Shown here: piece by piece, positions 1-11,003 of the stretch
Layout of the letters: each line of letters starts with the position of its first letter
How positions within the stretch are numbered: the stretch's first letter is position 1
DNA from: Strongylocentrotus purpuratus
Lineage: Eukaryota; Echinodermata; Echinoidea; Camarodonta; Strongylocentrotidae
DNA length: 64,000 nt
Direction: 5' to 3'
Assembly: GCF_000002235.5 (NCBI RefSeq)
Contig: NW_022145604.1
Coordinates: forward strand, 6,111,077-6,175,076
Program-made: the position numbers and the translations under genes
Notes under the pieces: generated by a model
What the model was told of the DNA's origin: nothing
The model's input: only the letters and a program-made list of their open reading frames with translations
Databases searched by the model: none

Positions 1-184
1 ATCTCTGAAATGGTAATGGAGAGTGAAATTCATAATCACTTTGTTCTTGTTGAAATTGGCAATTTGTAGTTGATTTTCGTTGTTGCAATTTTGATTCACA
101 CAGCTTTTAGTTTTTAATAATGAACGAGTGGGAAATACGAAAACATTGTTTCATATTTGAGGAGGAAAAATAGATTCATTTATA

Positions 185-828
185 TAACCGTGTTCAAAAA
201 GTTCGTTCCGCCCATATCTGCCAACTCAACTGCTCATATGACTACTTTAGTAATAGTAATAGTCTGTTATCAACCAAATGTACATGTACTGGATGTATAC
301 TAATGCATCCAGCCTGCGGAAATTGACAACACCATTGCTGGGCTGAGATACGAGGTCAAACATTAAAACGGAGGAATTTAAAGGTCTGTAAACCTCAGAC
401 ATTTAAAGATGGCGCCCAACAAGAACAACAGTAGCTTGGAGAAGGAAAGAGAACTGGCCAGAAAATTTGACAGAACTGAACCCCATAGAGAAACTATGGG
501 CTATTATGAACGAAAAAGTATTTGAAACTCAATACTGCATAACAATAACTGAACTTAAAGAGGGGATCCGACGAGCATATAAAAGCCAAGACATGAATAA
601 GGACCTCCTTGCGTCATTAGTGGACGATAACTGGACCAAGCGTGTTTCACAGGTGATCGACCACCAAGGAGAAATAAATTTTAAATAAATTGGGAAGTGA
701 CATCTCAATAATGCTTAGAAATGAGAAAATTAACAAAATAACCTGAAATGCATGGTGCAAATTGAGTTTTAAACACAATAATATGCTTTTCTGTAGGGGG
801 GGGGGGAACAAACATTTTGAACACCGTA
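185..828 (+). mobile_element. Tc1/mariner-type element, internally deleted
   Basis: The ends form inverted repeats: the left end reads TAACCGTGTTCAAAA and the right end, reverse complemented, TACGGTGTTCAAAA, both continuing into a GTTYGTTCC-like stretch. TA dinucleotides flank it at 183-184 and 829-830. The corresponding place in unit D (near 52777) has a single TA and no insert, so insertion into TA is directly supported. Inside are a start fragment and an end fragment of a transposase. The same insertion occurs in unit C, so it predates the A/C duplication. Confidence 0.85.
409..688 (+). pseudogene. Gutted Tc1-like transposase (N- and C-terminal remnants)
   Basis: An ATG at 409 opens a short frame beginning MAPNKNNSSLEKERELARKF, which could be the transposase start. 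At about 470 the sequence joins a second frame (467-688) reading LNPIEKLWAIMNEKV and ending with RVSQVIDHQGE. NPIExLW with a downstream LxxSM/RV-like segment is the hallmark of the C-terminal part of the Tc1/mariner DDE domain, including its last catalytic acid. The middle of the protein (HTH region and the first two Asp residues) is missing and the two parts are in different frames, so it cannot encode active transposase. Confidence 0.8.
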
Positions 829-1137
829 TACCTGCAGAAAAGTTTCTGTGAACTGCTATGAGTTATTTAGTGAGAATGTTGGAAAGCTGGATCAAAACCA
901 AAACAGATTGTTATAAACAAAAAAAGCATGACTGTCAAGTTTTTAGCATTTGGGACTTTGGCTTTCGAAACAGTTGTACTAATCAAACATTACTACTTAA
1001 CTTTATAGCTAGAAATAGTATCCTGCGTTATTTTTAAATCCCTGATTGTGATAACGTATTATTTATGAAAGACGTAAACTTAAGATTAGTACAGAACAAA
1101 GATAAAAAGGAAAGAAGAAAATAATACAACATATTAA

Positions 1138-2068
1138 AGGTGAAATTCAAAGAAAATCACAAATACGTCAACTAATGTATCACTAGAAACTGGTAAGCTA
1201 ACAGATGGCCATCGGACAAGTTTTTGGTCAACTACATATCGGGTGATTTATAAAAAATACAAATACAACCACCTCCATAGCAGCTTGGATATACGAGAGA
1301 TTCGCCGGAAAAATAACGATGTTTTAATGACGTCACTAATGGACCAGCACTGCCCAAGCAGACGACATCCCATAGAGAATGAATACAATTCAAAGCTATT
1401 ACTTCTCAAATTATAACGAGTTTAGTGTATATAAATGTAATGGCATGTCAAACCATTCAAAAGGGGATATGACCTGATTCTGATAACTAAAATCTTTTGC
1501 TTGTAAATACACAGGATAGGGGTTAATTAACAATCAAAGAAACCAGACTTTGATTGAAAAACCCCCGGAATGATAATAAGGACGACATTTGTTCCCTCTT
1601 GAAACGCCGAACATACCCCGGTGTGTGCAGCTGAATATACAATGGCGTCTTATTTTGTTTACAAGCGACAGATTCCTTTATTTTTGTATCGCTGCATTTT
1701 TCATCAAAATAAAATCATGTGCGGGGTTTAGAGTGAGGCAATAGATTATACATTTAGCATGACGGTAGTGAAGTAAGAGAAAGAACTCAAGAGAAGATGA
1801 AAACGCGGGCACTGAAAATGTGTGAGATGTCATGGGACATCGTCTACTTGTGCAAGTCATGTCCATACTGTGATCTCACACATCTCAGCAGCGTTCGGAG
1901 AGCTCTTCAGGTGCTATGCCGGGGTTGTATTTAAGCGTTTTGTAATTTATAATAATCATTACTTCGAATGTTTCCAAGCATGGAATTTTGATAATCTTGT
2001 CGAATCAAAGTTTCAACTTTGCAATAATGAAAATAAAGTTAGTTTTTAAATTCAATGAATATCTACTT
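1138..2068. mobile_element. TTAA-flanked 931-bp insert (piggyBac-like site)
   Basis: TTAA flanks both sides (1134-1137 and 2069-2072). Unit D has a single TTAA at the matching place and continues straight from the left to the right flank (near 53080). The insert therefore behaves like an element that duplicated TTAA, as piggyBac-type elements do. Terminal inverted repeats are weak at best (AGGTGAAATTCA against AAGTAGATATTCA), so class is uncertain. Around 1820-1885 there is an imperfect hairpin built on a TGTGAGATGTCATG-like arm. No transposase was seen. Confidence 0.55.
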
Positions 2069-2069
2069 T

Positions 2070-3879
2070 TAAAACGTAGTACAGTCTAACCTGGATGAAT
2101 AATCACGTTGCAAAAAACCGCTGTGCGTGTGGGTGTGTGTTTTCGTATAGAATTGTGTTTTGCATACGAGTATATACAGGCCCACTTTTAGGAGGCGCGA
2201 TGGCTCAGTGGTGGAGCACGGGTTCTCAAACTTTTTCCTTGACGGTCCAGATGAGATTTCAATGAAAACTGAAAGGTCGAAAATAATGGACAAATTTAAT
2301 GTACTAAATCAATTATTTTCATAAATATAGGTTTGTGATATTATACGTACACATACCTTAATGATTAGAGTTAAAACAGTTGGAAGAGAAAGTTCTGGTA
2401 TACATATAGGGTATCAGTGGGAAAAGTAGCACTGTTTTCCGGCAAAAATCCGCCTAAACATTGGCACAAATGGAATGATTGCAAGACGAAGGCATTAATG
2501 CAAATATTCAAACAATCTACTTCTAACATTTACAGTAATGGCACTTGTTTACTGAAGAAAATGAGGCTTGTGTTTAGGTCTTTATCCTATATCTGATCTG
2601 AGGGGAATTGTTACAGTTTAACCCTAAAAAGACCGGGTTATTTTGGTACACATTTTAATTTACTTCAAATAATTGTATTTCCTAAATTAAATCAAAATAT
2701 GAGCTCTCACCCAAGGCCAGGGGAGGGGGGTGGGCGGGCGTGGTTGGATATAAAATAAATAGAAAATCAAAAGCTATATTAAAGATCAGATATACAGTTT
2801 GAGAGTAGGTTCAGGACATCTTGATAATATTGTTCATTAACAAATTGAAACTAAATGATTAAACTGTAACATTTACGTGAAGTAGATATAACAAATAAAT
2901 CGATAAAATACAATTATTAAATATTGTTATGTATGATCTTTATGTATACGTGATGTAAAACCCGACTTGAAAACATAAAATTACATTTACTAAATTACAT
3001 TTATTGAAATAACATTAATAATTATTGGATTGATCAACTTGCATTTATCAAAGTTAAATTTAAAAAGTCAGATAATATACATTGTTGTTCTGAGTTGCAT
3101 AGATTGGCAATAAGAATATATTTTATAATAATTTATCGGATCATTTTTGTATAAATGAAATGATAGGAGATTGAAGGGTAAGATCGCAAACATCCAGTCT
3201 CACATGGTTTCTTAATAATGAGTTTAAAGGCCGATCATTGAGTAAAATAAAAGGCTAACTGTTCAAGTAATGCGGTCTCCATTAGATGATAAAGAGATTA
3301 TTCGAAAATCGAATTATTAATCATTTTTTTAAACATACAATACCTGATATTAAAAAAAACGACTTGCAATATAGAAATTACACTTATCAAAATTGCATTT
3401 AATTAAATTATATCTCTAAAAACATTTCTTTTCTCAAAATAAAATTCTTAAAAACTACATTTTATCAAAGTTCTATTTATTAAAATCATATTTATCAAAA
3501 CTATATTCATAAAACTACATACAAATTCAAATAGAGGTTTGGGATTAAATAGCTAGACCTATATGAGGAGGTCGGGATTCCTATTTAGTAATCGAACAAT
3601 TGATGGAATACTAGAATTGTAATATCTTGTGGTCCTGCATTTTGGTTCATGGAGAAGATGTGATTTGGTCATTTGGTGTATCATAATTATGCATTACCAC
3701 ATATATAATGGTTTTCTAAATATAAATTGACATCAGATGTGTTTGCGACTTTATATTTAGTCTGATCCAAGCTCCAGTAGTGCTCTTAGCTTAATACATG
3801 AATCAGATATACTAAACTCTGAGATGTGGACAGTAATGTAGAATGGATCTCACTATCACGAAAATAAGTCAGACCGTTA
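2070..3879. other. TLR-A 3' flank, no gene
   Basis: This AT-rich stretch lies downstream of TLR-A. Around 2195-2225 it has a tRNA-like A-box (TGGCTCAGTGGTGGAGC), also seen in units C and D, probably a SINE head remnant. Repeated short phrases of the type TTTATCAAAATTACATTTA occupy 2980-3500. No coding signal was found. Homologous flanks exist in units B (36500-37240), C and D. Confidence 0.6.
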
Positions 3880-6153
3880 CTACTCGTTGGGGATCAAGTC
3901 GTTGGTCCTGAGATTAATGGTGAGATTTTTCACCAGTTTATTCCAGAAAAAATCGTGTCCTCTCACATCCTCGGTCCAATGTAGGTAGGGTCTGCCGTCA
4001 CTTAAATATAGCATTGCCAAGAATGGTATCTCCTCGTCAGGGATGTCTTCGAGAAAGACCACGACTACGAATTCGGTCTCGGTGTCGCTCACATGGTCCA
4101 TGGCGATGCGGAGTTTGAGCATGAACCAGCGATCGTGCACGGCAGCTCTGCTGAGTAGAATGAGTGTTTTGTAACTATGACTCACCACGTAGTCGACGGC
4201 GTCCAGATAGTGCATACCAGGGATGAGGTCTTGATCACCAAAGACATTCCTCTGGAACTGCGGAAGCCGTTCTTCCAGAGCTGGTTGGAATTGTTGACGA
4301 ACCCATTCTTCGTCGTCATCGTAGAAAATGATATTCAAGTCATACTCGTAGTCGTTGTAGTCCCGGGCGTCTCGCATCTCTTTATATCCAATTACCATTA
4401 GTTTCAAGAGAAAGAGTTTTTGCTTCAACTGCCATCGGTTGTGATAAAGGACTACGACGATGACAACCACGATAATGCCGGCGAGAGGAGTCAAGCATAC
4501 AAGAGCAATGTTGAGTCCACAGAGTTTACTGGTATCAAAATTAAGCAAAGGTTTTCCGCGAAGAGGCTCTAAAGAGGCCAATGAACAAACGGTTCTGTCC
4601 TCGTCAATGACGACAATATGTCCAATCATCCAATCGCGGAACCATCGTATATCACAGTTACAGCTGAAAGGGTTCGATGAAAAGTCTAAAGATAGAAGCG
4701 AAGATTTTATCGGTTCAAATGTCGTTTGGTTGAGACGGGTGAATCTATTGTTTGATAGCAAAAGAGTAGTCAGTCTGGGATTGTTCGAGAATAGTTGTTC
4801 ATCGAGGTATGTCAAAAGGTTGCCATCAAGATTGATAATTGTCACTTGATCTAACATTTTGAATATATCAAAATTAAGTTGTTGAATCATGTTTCCACGT
4901 AAATTTAGCACCCGAAGCGATTCCAATCCCGTAAAAGCTAATGGATGAAGGCCTGAAATATGACAGGTTTCTAAACTAAGTTTCTGGAGAGCAGCGAGTT
5001 GTTCAAAGATCCTAGCTGGAAAGATAATTGGAAAGCGAATGTCAAAAGAATTGTCGCTCAGATCCAAAGTAATAAGTTTTGACAATCCGTCAAAAAGAGA
5101 GACATTCAGGGTTTTATCCCATAGATCACCTGTCGACAGATACGATTTACGGATTTCCAAATCTTGAATGCCTTGTGAGTCTTTGAGGAATATTCTAGGG
5201 GTCGTATAGGTCGAAGGGATGTTCATGTTATTCATGGAAAGGGTTGTTAAGTTCGGGGCTACCGGTCGAAATGTGGACATACTGCATTGGTTCAAGTCGA
5301 TGGTTTGAATTCCTGTCAGTTCCGAAAACGACGTGATTTCCAGGACAATAAGGGCTTTGTTAAAGCTCAGATCTAACAGCGTTATATTTCGCAAACCGAG
5401 AAATGCGGATTCTGAGATTGTTGTCAAAGAATTGCCGGTTAAGTACAACACATTCAAGTCCAGTGCCCATACGTCACTATTTGGGTTTATATATTTTACT
5501 TTATTGTTGTCCAAGCTCAATACTTTTAGCTCCCGCATGCCTTGAAAGAATACCGGTTCAACAGTGGCGATATTGTTTTGCGATAGATCAAGTTCCACGA
5601 GTCTTGTCAAGTTTGAGAACACGTATGGAGAGAGGGATTGGATCTCATTGCCCGATAAGCTTAGAAAAGTAAGAGAGCAATTACGGAAGAAATCTCGTGG
5701 CAAGACTGTGAAATTTGTATAAATTATAGCGAGCCCCACTTTTTCAGAGCGACAGATTCCGCTATAAATATCCTTCAGTATCTCAAATGCCAACGGGTAG
5801 TCTCCAATATCCAGTGATCGGACACGCAACGATGCAATAACGTTCGGGTCTACTGATTTAATATGATTCCCGGTCAGATCAATATAATCACTTTGACATC
5901 CGAAGATGAAAGATTCTGCCGTGAGATGCTCGATTTCATTAAAAGTCAAGCGAACATTCTTTGCCCTGCCACAAAGGCTCATGTTAACGAAAGTAAGTCT
6001 GTTGTTCATTAGGTTTATAGTCTCTACAGACGGGCTCCATTTGAGAATGTCGTTTGGAAGCAGTTTCAGATTCGAATCAGACAGATCCAGGATGGACAGG
6101 TTCTTAGACCACCTGAACAGGCCTGTAGCTGGGAGAACAAGATTAGGGGGCAA
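3880..6153 (-). pseudogene. TLR-A: 5'-truncated Toll-like receptor
   Basis: This 757-codon frame encodes leucine-rich repeats, an LRRCT cysteine cap (CNCDIRWFRDW followed by two more Cys), one transmembrane helix and a C-terminal TIR domain (about residues 602-757) with BB-loop segment GDQDLIPG and box-3-like FFWNKL. It is closely similar to TLR-B and TLR-D but lacks about 125 N-terminal residues (signal peptide, LRRNT and first repeats). The frame opens with TTG, not ATG, and the first in-frame Met is near residue 49. At 6146-6151 coding sequence jumps to what is non-coding upstream DNA in unit D. Most likely a pseudogene, unless a new 5' exon supplies a leader. Confidence 0.85.
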
Positions 6154-7580
6154 TGTATTAAATGAGAAAGTTTTCTTTGTTTTTATAAGAAATAACAGCC
6201 CATTTGAAAGACTTATTGTTTTATTTTGTGTTGGCGTCTACACCATCCAGATTTATAGTAGTAGAACAATTCTATGTTATCAGTAGTAGTCCAAGTACTT
6301 CACTCGAAATCGTGGAAAAGAAAAAGAGCTTATTGGCAAGAAAGAAATTCTCAATTGAAAGAAAAGATATTGAGCTGATGTAGAATAACTGTGTAAATCT
6401 AAACAAGCAGTTTGCGATAATACAATCATTTAAAGTAGAGGTATGTTGCGATAAATTTAAAACTTCATAACCCTTGTGTAAGAGTCCACGTCGTTTTTTT
6501 TTCACATACAGCAAAGTAAGACAACAAATCGTAAGGAAATAAGAATCACTCGTTCATTTCAATTTTTGTATTGTCAGAGTTCGCTTCACTTTTATATTTA
6601 CCTTAGCTTTAAGAAAGATCAATAAAGTATTCCAAACAAGGTCTTCTGTGGCTCTGAGATTCTGGCAATAACGGCTGACTTGGTTCGGAGAAGAATCAAT
6701 ATACACCTCTGCGAGAAGAGCTTCATAAAAGCACATTGGTTTATACGCCCTGTTAAAACCATCTTTGATGAATGCTCCGATGTTTCGATTTGAGAGCAAA
6801 ACAAGAATATTTTAATCCAGGCAGCACATTTCCTGAAATCAAAACATCCTATTTCTGCTGGAAAGTGAAACTGTATACTGTACTTTACTAAATGCTAAGT
6901 CATTTTATTTGTCTAGTATAGTCTGAACATAATTAAACTTTCGGGAAAATACCGAGGCAGTGTAGAATAATTTCTCCATTATTGAATATCTTGATTTATA
7001 TACAGTGCGTATAACAAAAGAGTACCCAATTTTGTTAGCTTCTAATTTAAAATCGATAACCTATGTGACGTTGAATCATTAGTCATAGTAAATAGTAACT
7101 AATACCCTGTCTAATGATGCCATATTCCTAAATGTGCTGCCACGGATGACTGAGCAGCAGGCTTTTCAAAAAGTATTGTCAAAATCCTCTTATAAGCTTG
7201 GGCTGAAGCAATGAATTTCAGTCAAAAGCCATTACGTGTGTATTATCTCATTCCCCCAAAAATGACTTATTTACATTGACTATTAGGAAGTTGAAAAGAA
7301 AAGGTGTTAATATCAACTCGAACTCAAGGAAATGCTTATTTCTACCAACATTTATGATACTCTTTTTGATATGATGATTACAATCTTGACTCTATTAGCA
7401 TCCCTTTATAAAGGTAACCCTTCTTATTGAGAGATACAAAATGGTTAAATTTTATTTGGGATGTTATCCTTTGTATAAAAGTCTACTGTCAATTTCTTTG
7501 ATACTTATCATCATATGTGTTCTTTGCATTTGGTTTTAGTTTCCTTTGAGTTTTCATTTGCTTTTCGAGATAAACACATT
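6154..7580. other. Upstream region of TLR-A, no gene
   Basis: Paralogous to 58133-59040 (unit D) and 40080-41500 (unit B). In B and D this lies beyond the first coding exon, so it is probably 5' intron or promoter DNA. Short open frames here (for example 6272-6514 and 6554-6804) show no family resemblance and are not treated as genes. Confidence 0.6.
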
Positions 7581-7839
7581 GGCTCGAATTCACAAAGGAG
7601 GTTTAAATCTAATCAATGGATTAAGCCTCCTTTAGATCATGGTTTAGACCATGGGTTATCATTTTACAATTCACAAAGGAGGTTTAAATTTGTCCCACGG
7701 TTTAACAGCGTCATATGACGTCATATTTTTAGCCTGTTCAGAGGTGGGGGGGGGGGGGGTTTAAAAAGCGGGTTAAATTTAACCCACGGTCTATATAAAA
7801 CCATGGGTTAAATTTAAACCTCCTTTGTGAATTCGGGCC
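7581..7839. mobile_element. MITE with 28-bp terminal inverted repeats
   Basis: Left end GGCTCGAATTCACAAAGGAG and right end (reverse complement GGCCCGAATTCACAAAGGAG) match over 27 of 28 bases. Units B (41500-41510) and C (51188) lack it, giving empty sites. A further inner copy of the terminal motif at about 7669-7690 suggests a nested or rearranged element. No coding capacity. It contains a G run at 7745-7760. Confidence 0.75.
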
Positions 7840-7926
7840 AATATGCTCATTACGCATGCGAGATGGCGCAGCGGACATTGTGAGCAGAGAGAACTTAGAT
7901 ATCGTAAGACAAGAAGTTAGTAGGCT

Positions 7927-8772
7927 CAGGAAGCTGTAATGAATGGAGATCCCGTCCAAGAGGCCCCTTTGAAGTCATCCGTGGCACCGCGCGTCTTTTG
8001 TTTCCCCTACCGTAATCCCCTTAACCCCCCTCCAAAACCTTACAGCTCCCTAGTAGCACTAAGTCCTCCCTTTCCACACACAGCCCAGCCCAGCGAGCAC
8101 GGCGGCTTTTGCTTTGCCGGCCCGTACTTTGGGTGAATAGTGGTGCTAACTTGACAACTTCTAGCCCTAAATCAATAAATGCGCAAACATACAACACAAT
8201 TTCATTTAGTTCTTTAGGAAGATAAACCTTTGGACTACCTTCCTAGCTATGTACAAATTTCGGAAATTTTCGGAAAATGTCAATAATTAGATGAGAAAAT
8301 CATGATTATGAAAATCTTTCATTCGCTCTAACTCATGATTTCCTTGGTCGATTTCGCTGGTTAAAATGGCCATGTCTTCAGTAGAGCTATCCGAGAACGG
8401 AAGACGCATTTGATGACTAATAGAAAGTTGCATTGGTCATAATGTTGTGAATTCTGCATTTTATATGTTATAGCTAAATACATCTTCCATGAACATGACT
8501 TAATTTGTCGGTGCCACGCATGGCTTCAAAGCCCGATGCTTGCATATTTTTGCAAACGAGTGAATAGAGAACTTAGGGAAACAGATGGCGTTGCGTAACA
8601 TTTCGTACTATTTGGAATGCCAGAGAGGGACTGTGCATTGATATGGACAGCTGTTGATGGAAATGATGGCTGGAGAGGGTTACATTTCTTTTTGTTAAGC
8701 CAGGTTAATCTTGAATAATTTTCCCTCAGAAAATTCTTTCGAGACGGTATCTCCATTCATTACAGCTTCCTG
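7927..8772. mobile_element. Non-autonomous DNA transposon, 846 bp, with 7-bp target duplication
   Basis: Ends are CAGGAAGCTGTAATGAATGG and its inverted copy; about 29 of the first 30 bases match. The flanks repeat GTAGGCT (7920-7926 and 8773-8779). Unit B carries the uninterrupted site (GTTAGTAGGCTGTTC near 41583). CAGG ends and a 7-8 bp duplication suggest the hAT superfamily. No transposase frame is present. It is unique to unit A, so it inserted after the units split. Confidence 0.85.
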
Positions 8773-8779
8773 GTAGGCT

Positions 8780-9027
8780 GTTCAAAATAACAAGGCTCTG
8801 TGAAAGTCTAGATTCATTGCGTCATTTTAAACAATGATGCACTGAAGCACGGGGCATAATTTAACTTCTGGATGGATTTAAGACCAAAGAAGAACATGCA
8901 TATGGCCTGACCCGAATTCGTTCCATTTAATGCCAACGGAAACAATGTATAAGTGTCCGGACAACCCAATTTCTTTGAGAGACTGATTCATTCCTTACCA
9001 TACAAACCAGGAATGAGAATCAGAATG
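8780..9027. other. Unit A end, no gene
   Basis: Up to about 8928 it matches unit B (41590-41740) and unit C (51270-51420). Then the homology to those units ends and sequence shared with the GPCR-bearing block begins. No coding signal was seen. Confidence 0.5.
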
Positions 9028-9281
9028 AGGAAACGAGTGGGCTCAGTTGGTAAAGCGTCTGTTTGTCGAATTAAAGATCGTGGGTTGTAATCCCACCCAG
9101 GCGGATGACTGAACTCACTGAAGCCTGCGTTGTGTGTTAACGTGTCGCTCCACTGTTTCATATATACACAAGCTAGGTTGCAGTGGAAAACATTCAGTCC
9201 CTCGGATAAGACGTTAAAAGGTAGCCCCGTATAGAGGAGAATCACCACCTTTGCAAGTTAAGAACCCACTGCACTATTCCT
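9028..9281 (+). mobile_element. tRNA-derived SINE
   Basis: The head has a near-perfect A-box (GGGCTCAGTTGGTAAAGCG) and a B-box-like GGGTTGTAATCCC, about 40 bases apart, as in RNA polymerase III promoters of tRNA-derived SINEs. The body includes TCCCTCGGATAAGACGTTAA and CACCACCTTTGCAAGTTAAG. A headless copy of the same body is at 59256-59400, and an antisense piece at 19462-19531. A long G run (9287-9302) follows. Confidence 0.75.
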
Positions 9282-9497
9282 ATAATAGTGGGGGGGGGGG
9301 GGGAGGAGAGTCCGTTGTAGATATCCACCTCCACATCCCTAATCAGTTATACCAGGAGGGGAGACCGGAGGGTCACAACAGTTTGCCCCTCCCAGGCATA
9401 GGGGACGCAATGATAACATTAGTAATACAACATATGAATAATTAAAAGATAACTTTATACAAATATTAAATACATACTACTATACAGAAATATATAT

Positions 9498-9604
9498 CAG
9501 TGGCGTAGCTACATCGGGGAACAGGGGGCGCCTGCCGTGACCCCCAGCCCCTCCAAAAAGTTCCGATGCCCGCTCATGATCTGGACCCACCCTACGCCAC
9601 TGTG
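9498..9604. mobile_element. Short CAGTGGCGTAG-ended MITE fragment
   Basis: Starts CAGTGGCGTAGCTACATC and ends with CCCTACGCCACTG, so the last 11-12 bases are inverted repeats of the hAT type. The same element is at 59599-59700 in the paralogous block, so it predates that duplication. No convincing target duplication was found. Confidence 0.55.
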
Positions 9605-9986
9605 CAAGCCGACATTTACACCGTATTTTTTGTGTCTTCTTTCACAATGTTTCTCAAAAATTGTGTGTGTGTATGTGGGGGGGGGGGGAGGGGAGGTGGG
9701 GGTAGCAGTGAACCTTTACACATGCAGGGCCTTTGTTCTGGAATACTCTCCCTCGAGAGATTAGAAATAACGGATCAGTCGAAGTGTTTAAAACAATATT
9801 TAAAATAGTTTGATTTGGCTTATAGTTAGTTGTGCCTTTCTTCTTATGTCGATTTCATATATCTATCAATCTCTATATCCTTGCTTTTGTTGTTTTGGTT
9901 ATTACTATTTGTTGTCGTGTAGTTACGTAGCATCATTATTATCATTATTATTATTATCATTATTATTATTATTATTATTTCCCCAG
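9605..9986. other. Intron or 5' flank of GPCR copy 1
   Basis: It holds a GT/G-rich tract (9662-9710) and an ATT/ATC microsatellite (9930-9980) leading to the CCCCAG splice acceptor at 9981-9986. No exon was recognised between the TLR-A unit and this point. Confidence 0.6.
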
Positions 9987-10297
9987 ATCTGTGCCCGAGA
10001 CAGAACGTAACCGACCTAAAGGGCACCTTCGAATGGGACTACACCCCCGCGGGGGAGTACGCCTTCTTACCCTGCCCTAATGGGGGCTGGCTGGAGGAGT
10101 ACTTCCCCACCGCCCCTCCCATGATGATAGCCTACCGCCCCTGCTATCCACCCATGGTAAGAAAGGGGCTGAGGCAGCTGTTCTACGACGGGGCTTTCTG
10201 GGGCGAGCCGGTGACGGACATCTGTCGATGGAGCTCGGAGACGAGATGGATGCTGGATGAGATCCGCAAGGCGATCAGGGAGGAAATCTTGGATATG
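9987..10297 (+). CDS. GPCR copy 1 exon: HormR-like module
   Basis: The acceptor is CCCCAG and the donor ATG|GTATGT. Reading with two leading bases gives LCPRQNVTDLKGTFEW, then PAGEYAFLPCPNGGW, AYRPCYPP, and FWGEPVTDICRW. The order W, PCP, RxC, WGxP and C is that of hormone-receptor (HormR) domains found in adhesion GPCR ectodomains. The exon ends with a helical segment (about 25 residues, MLDEIRKAIREEILDM), probably the start of the GAIN domain. It ends in phase 0 and joins the next exon in frame. A paralogous exon is at 60097-60407. Confidence 0.8.
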
Positions 10298-10433
10298 GTA
10301 TGTCAGCAGGGTGTAGCAATAATATTAATGATAAAAATGATAATAATTTCTTTTTTATACTATGATTAATAATAATGATAATGATAATTTCATTTTGTAT
10401 TTTATTCATAATAATGATTCTCTTAAATGAATG

Positions 10434-11003
10434 GAATGTCGTGACCGAGTGGTTTAAGGCGCTTGACTGGGGATCCAAAGGTCGATAGCTCGAAACCCGA
10501 CACGGCACTAATATCCTTTGGCAAGATATTAACATGTACTTGCTATATATGAACATGACAGACAATGAAAGCGGACAAAATATACAGTTCCTCAGGAAAA
10601 CAAAGGAACATCCCTTCACTGCTATTATGTAAAAATGTGTAGAACAGGTGAATATGCATGTGACACCTGTTCTACACATTTTTACATAATAGCAGTGAAG
10701 GGATGTCCCTTTGTCTACCTGAGGAACTGTATATTTTGTCCGCTTTCATTGTCTGTCATGTTCATAGTGATTCTCCACCCAGGTGTCAAATGGGTACCCG
10801 GTAGGTTGCGACCGTTAATGTTGGTCAAACAGTTTTTGAGCGTTAAGGAACGCCTGGCTGGAATGCTCCCCAGGGAGTGGAGATTTTGCACACAGTGTGT
10901 GCGGGCAAGCATTGAATCCAATGACCTGGGTAATAGTATATCTGTAAAGTGCTTAGAGACATCGTATTAGGCGCTATATAAGAGCGGAATATTATTATTA
11001 TTA
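10434..11003 (+). mobile_element. tRNA-headed SINE interrupted by a palindromic element
   Basis: The head (10437-10505) resembles a class II tRNA: GACCGAGTGGTTTAAGGCGC is an A-box and AGCTCGAAACCCGA a degraded B-box. The tail has GTAAAGTGCTTAGAGAC, GCGCTATATAAGAGCG and an ATT microsatellite. The paralogous copy at 60525-60868 has no interruption. Here a 219-bp inverted repeat sits at 10548-10766. It lies in the intron between the first two GPCR exons. Confidence 0.7.
10548..10766. mobile_element. 219-bp near-perfect palindrome inserted in the SINE
   Basis: Two arms of about 103 bases (TATGAACATGACAGACAATG and its inverted copy at the far end) surround a short loop near 10651-10660, with only a few mismatches. 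The paralogous SINE at 60525-60868 lacks the whole structure and reads CTTGCTACTCTCCACC across the site, so it is a recent fold-back MITE-like insertion. The outermost TA bases are compatible with a TA target, but this is not certain. Confidence 0.75.

Larger units (their letters stand above)
1..4464. repeat. Segmental duplication, copy in unit A (pairs with 43296-49800)
   Basis: Base 1 of the window corresponds to base 43296. The two stretches stay nearly identical through the Tc1 remnant, the TTAA-flanked insert, the TLR 3' flank and the TIR-coding region, with only scattered single-base changes (for example near 326 and 622). The main difference is a 2038-bp insert present only in the second copy, between bases equivalent to 3009 and 3010. 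Homology stops at 4464, where the second copy runs into a LINE fragment. The similarity is much higher than to units B or D, so this is the youngest duplication in the window, or an assembly duplicate of two haplotypes. Confidence 0.9.

Noticed and set aside
1678..2293. Short proteins in the TTAA insert and flank (repeated at 44975-45590)
   Set aside because: Identical in units A and C only because the DNA was duplicated recently; no motif and partly over a hairpin.
4177..4849. Plus-strand open frames inside TLR-A (and the same at 37540-38191, 49513-49737, 55695-56096)
   Set aside because: They are antisense shadows of the TLR coding frame. They recur only because the TLR itself is repeated.
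7939..8136. Small protein starting MNGDPVQEAPLKSS
   Set aside because: Lies wholly in the 846-bp MITE, begins in its terminal repeat, and has no family resemblance.
9028..9105. Functional tRNA gene
   Set aside because: A- and B-boxes are present, but cloverleaf pairing is poor and a SINE body follows; the same body recurs elsewhere.
10437..10505. Functional tRNA-Leu/Ser gene
   Set aside because: Degraded B-box and SINE tail downstream; a second copy in the paralogous intron behaves as a repeat.
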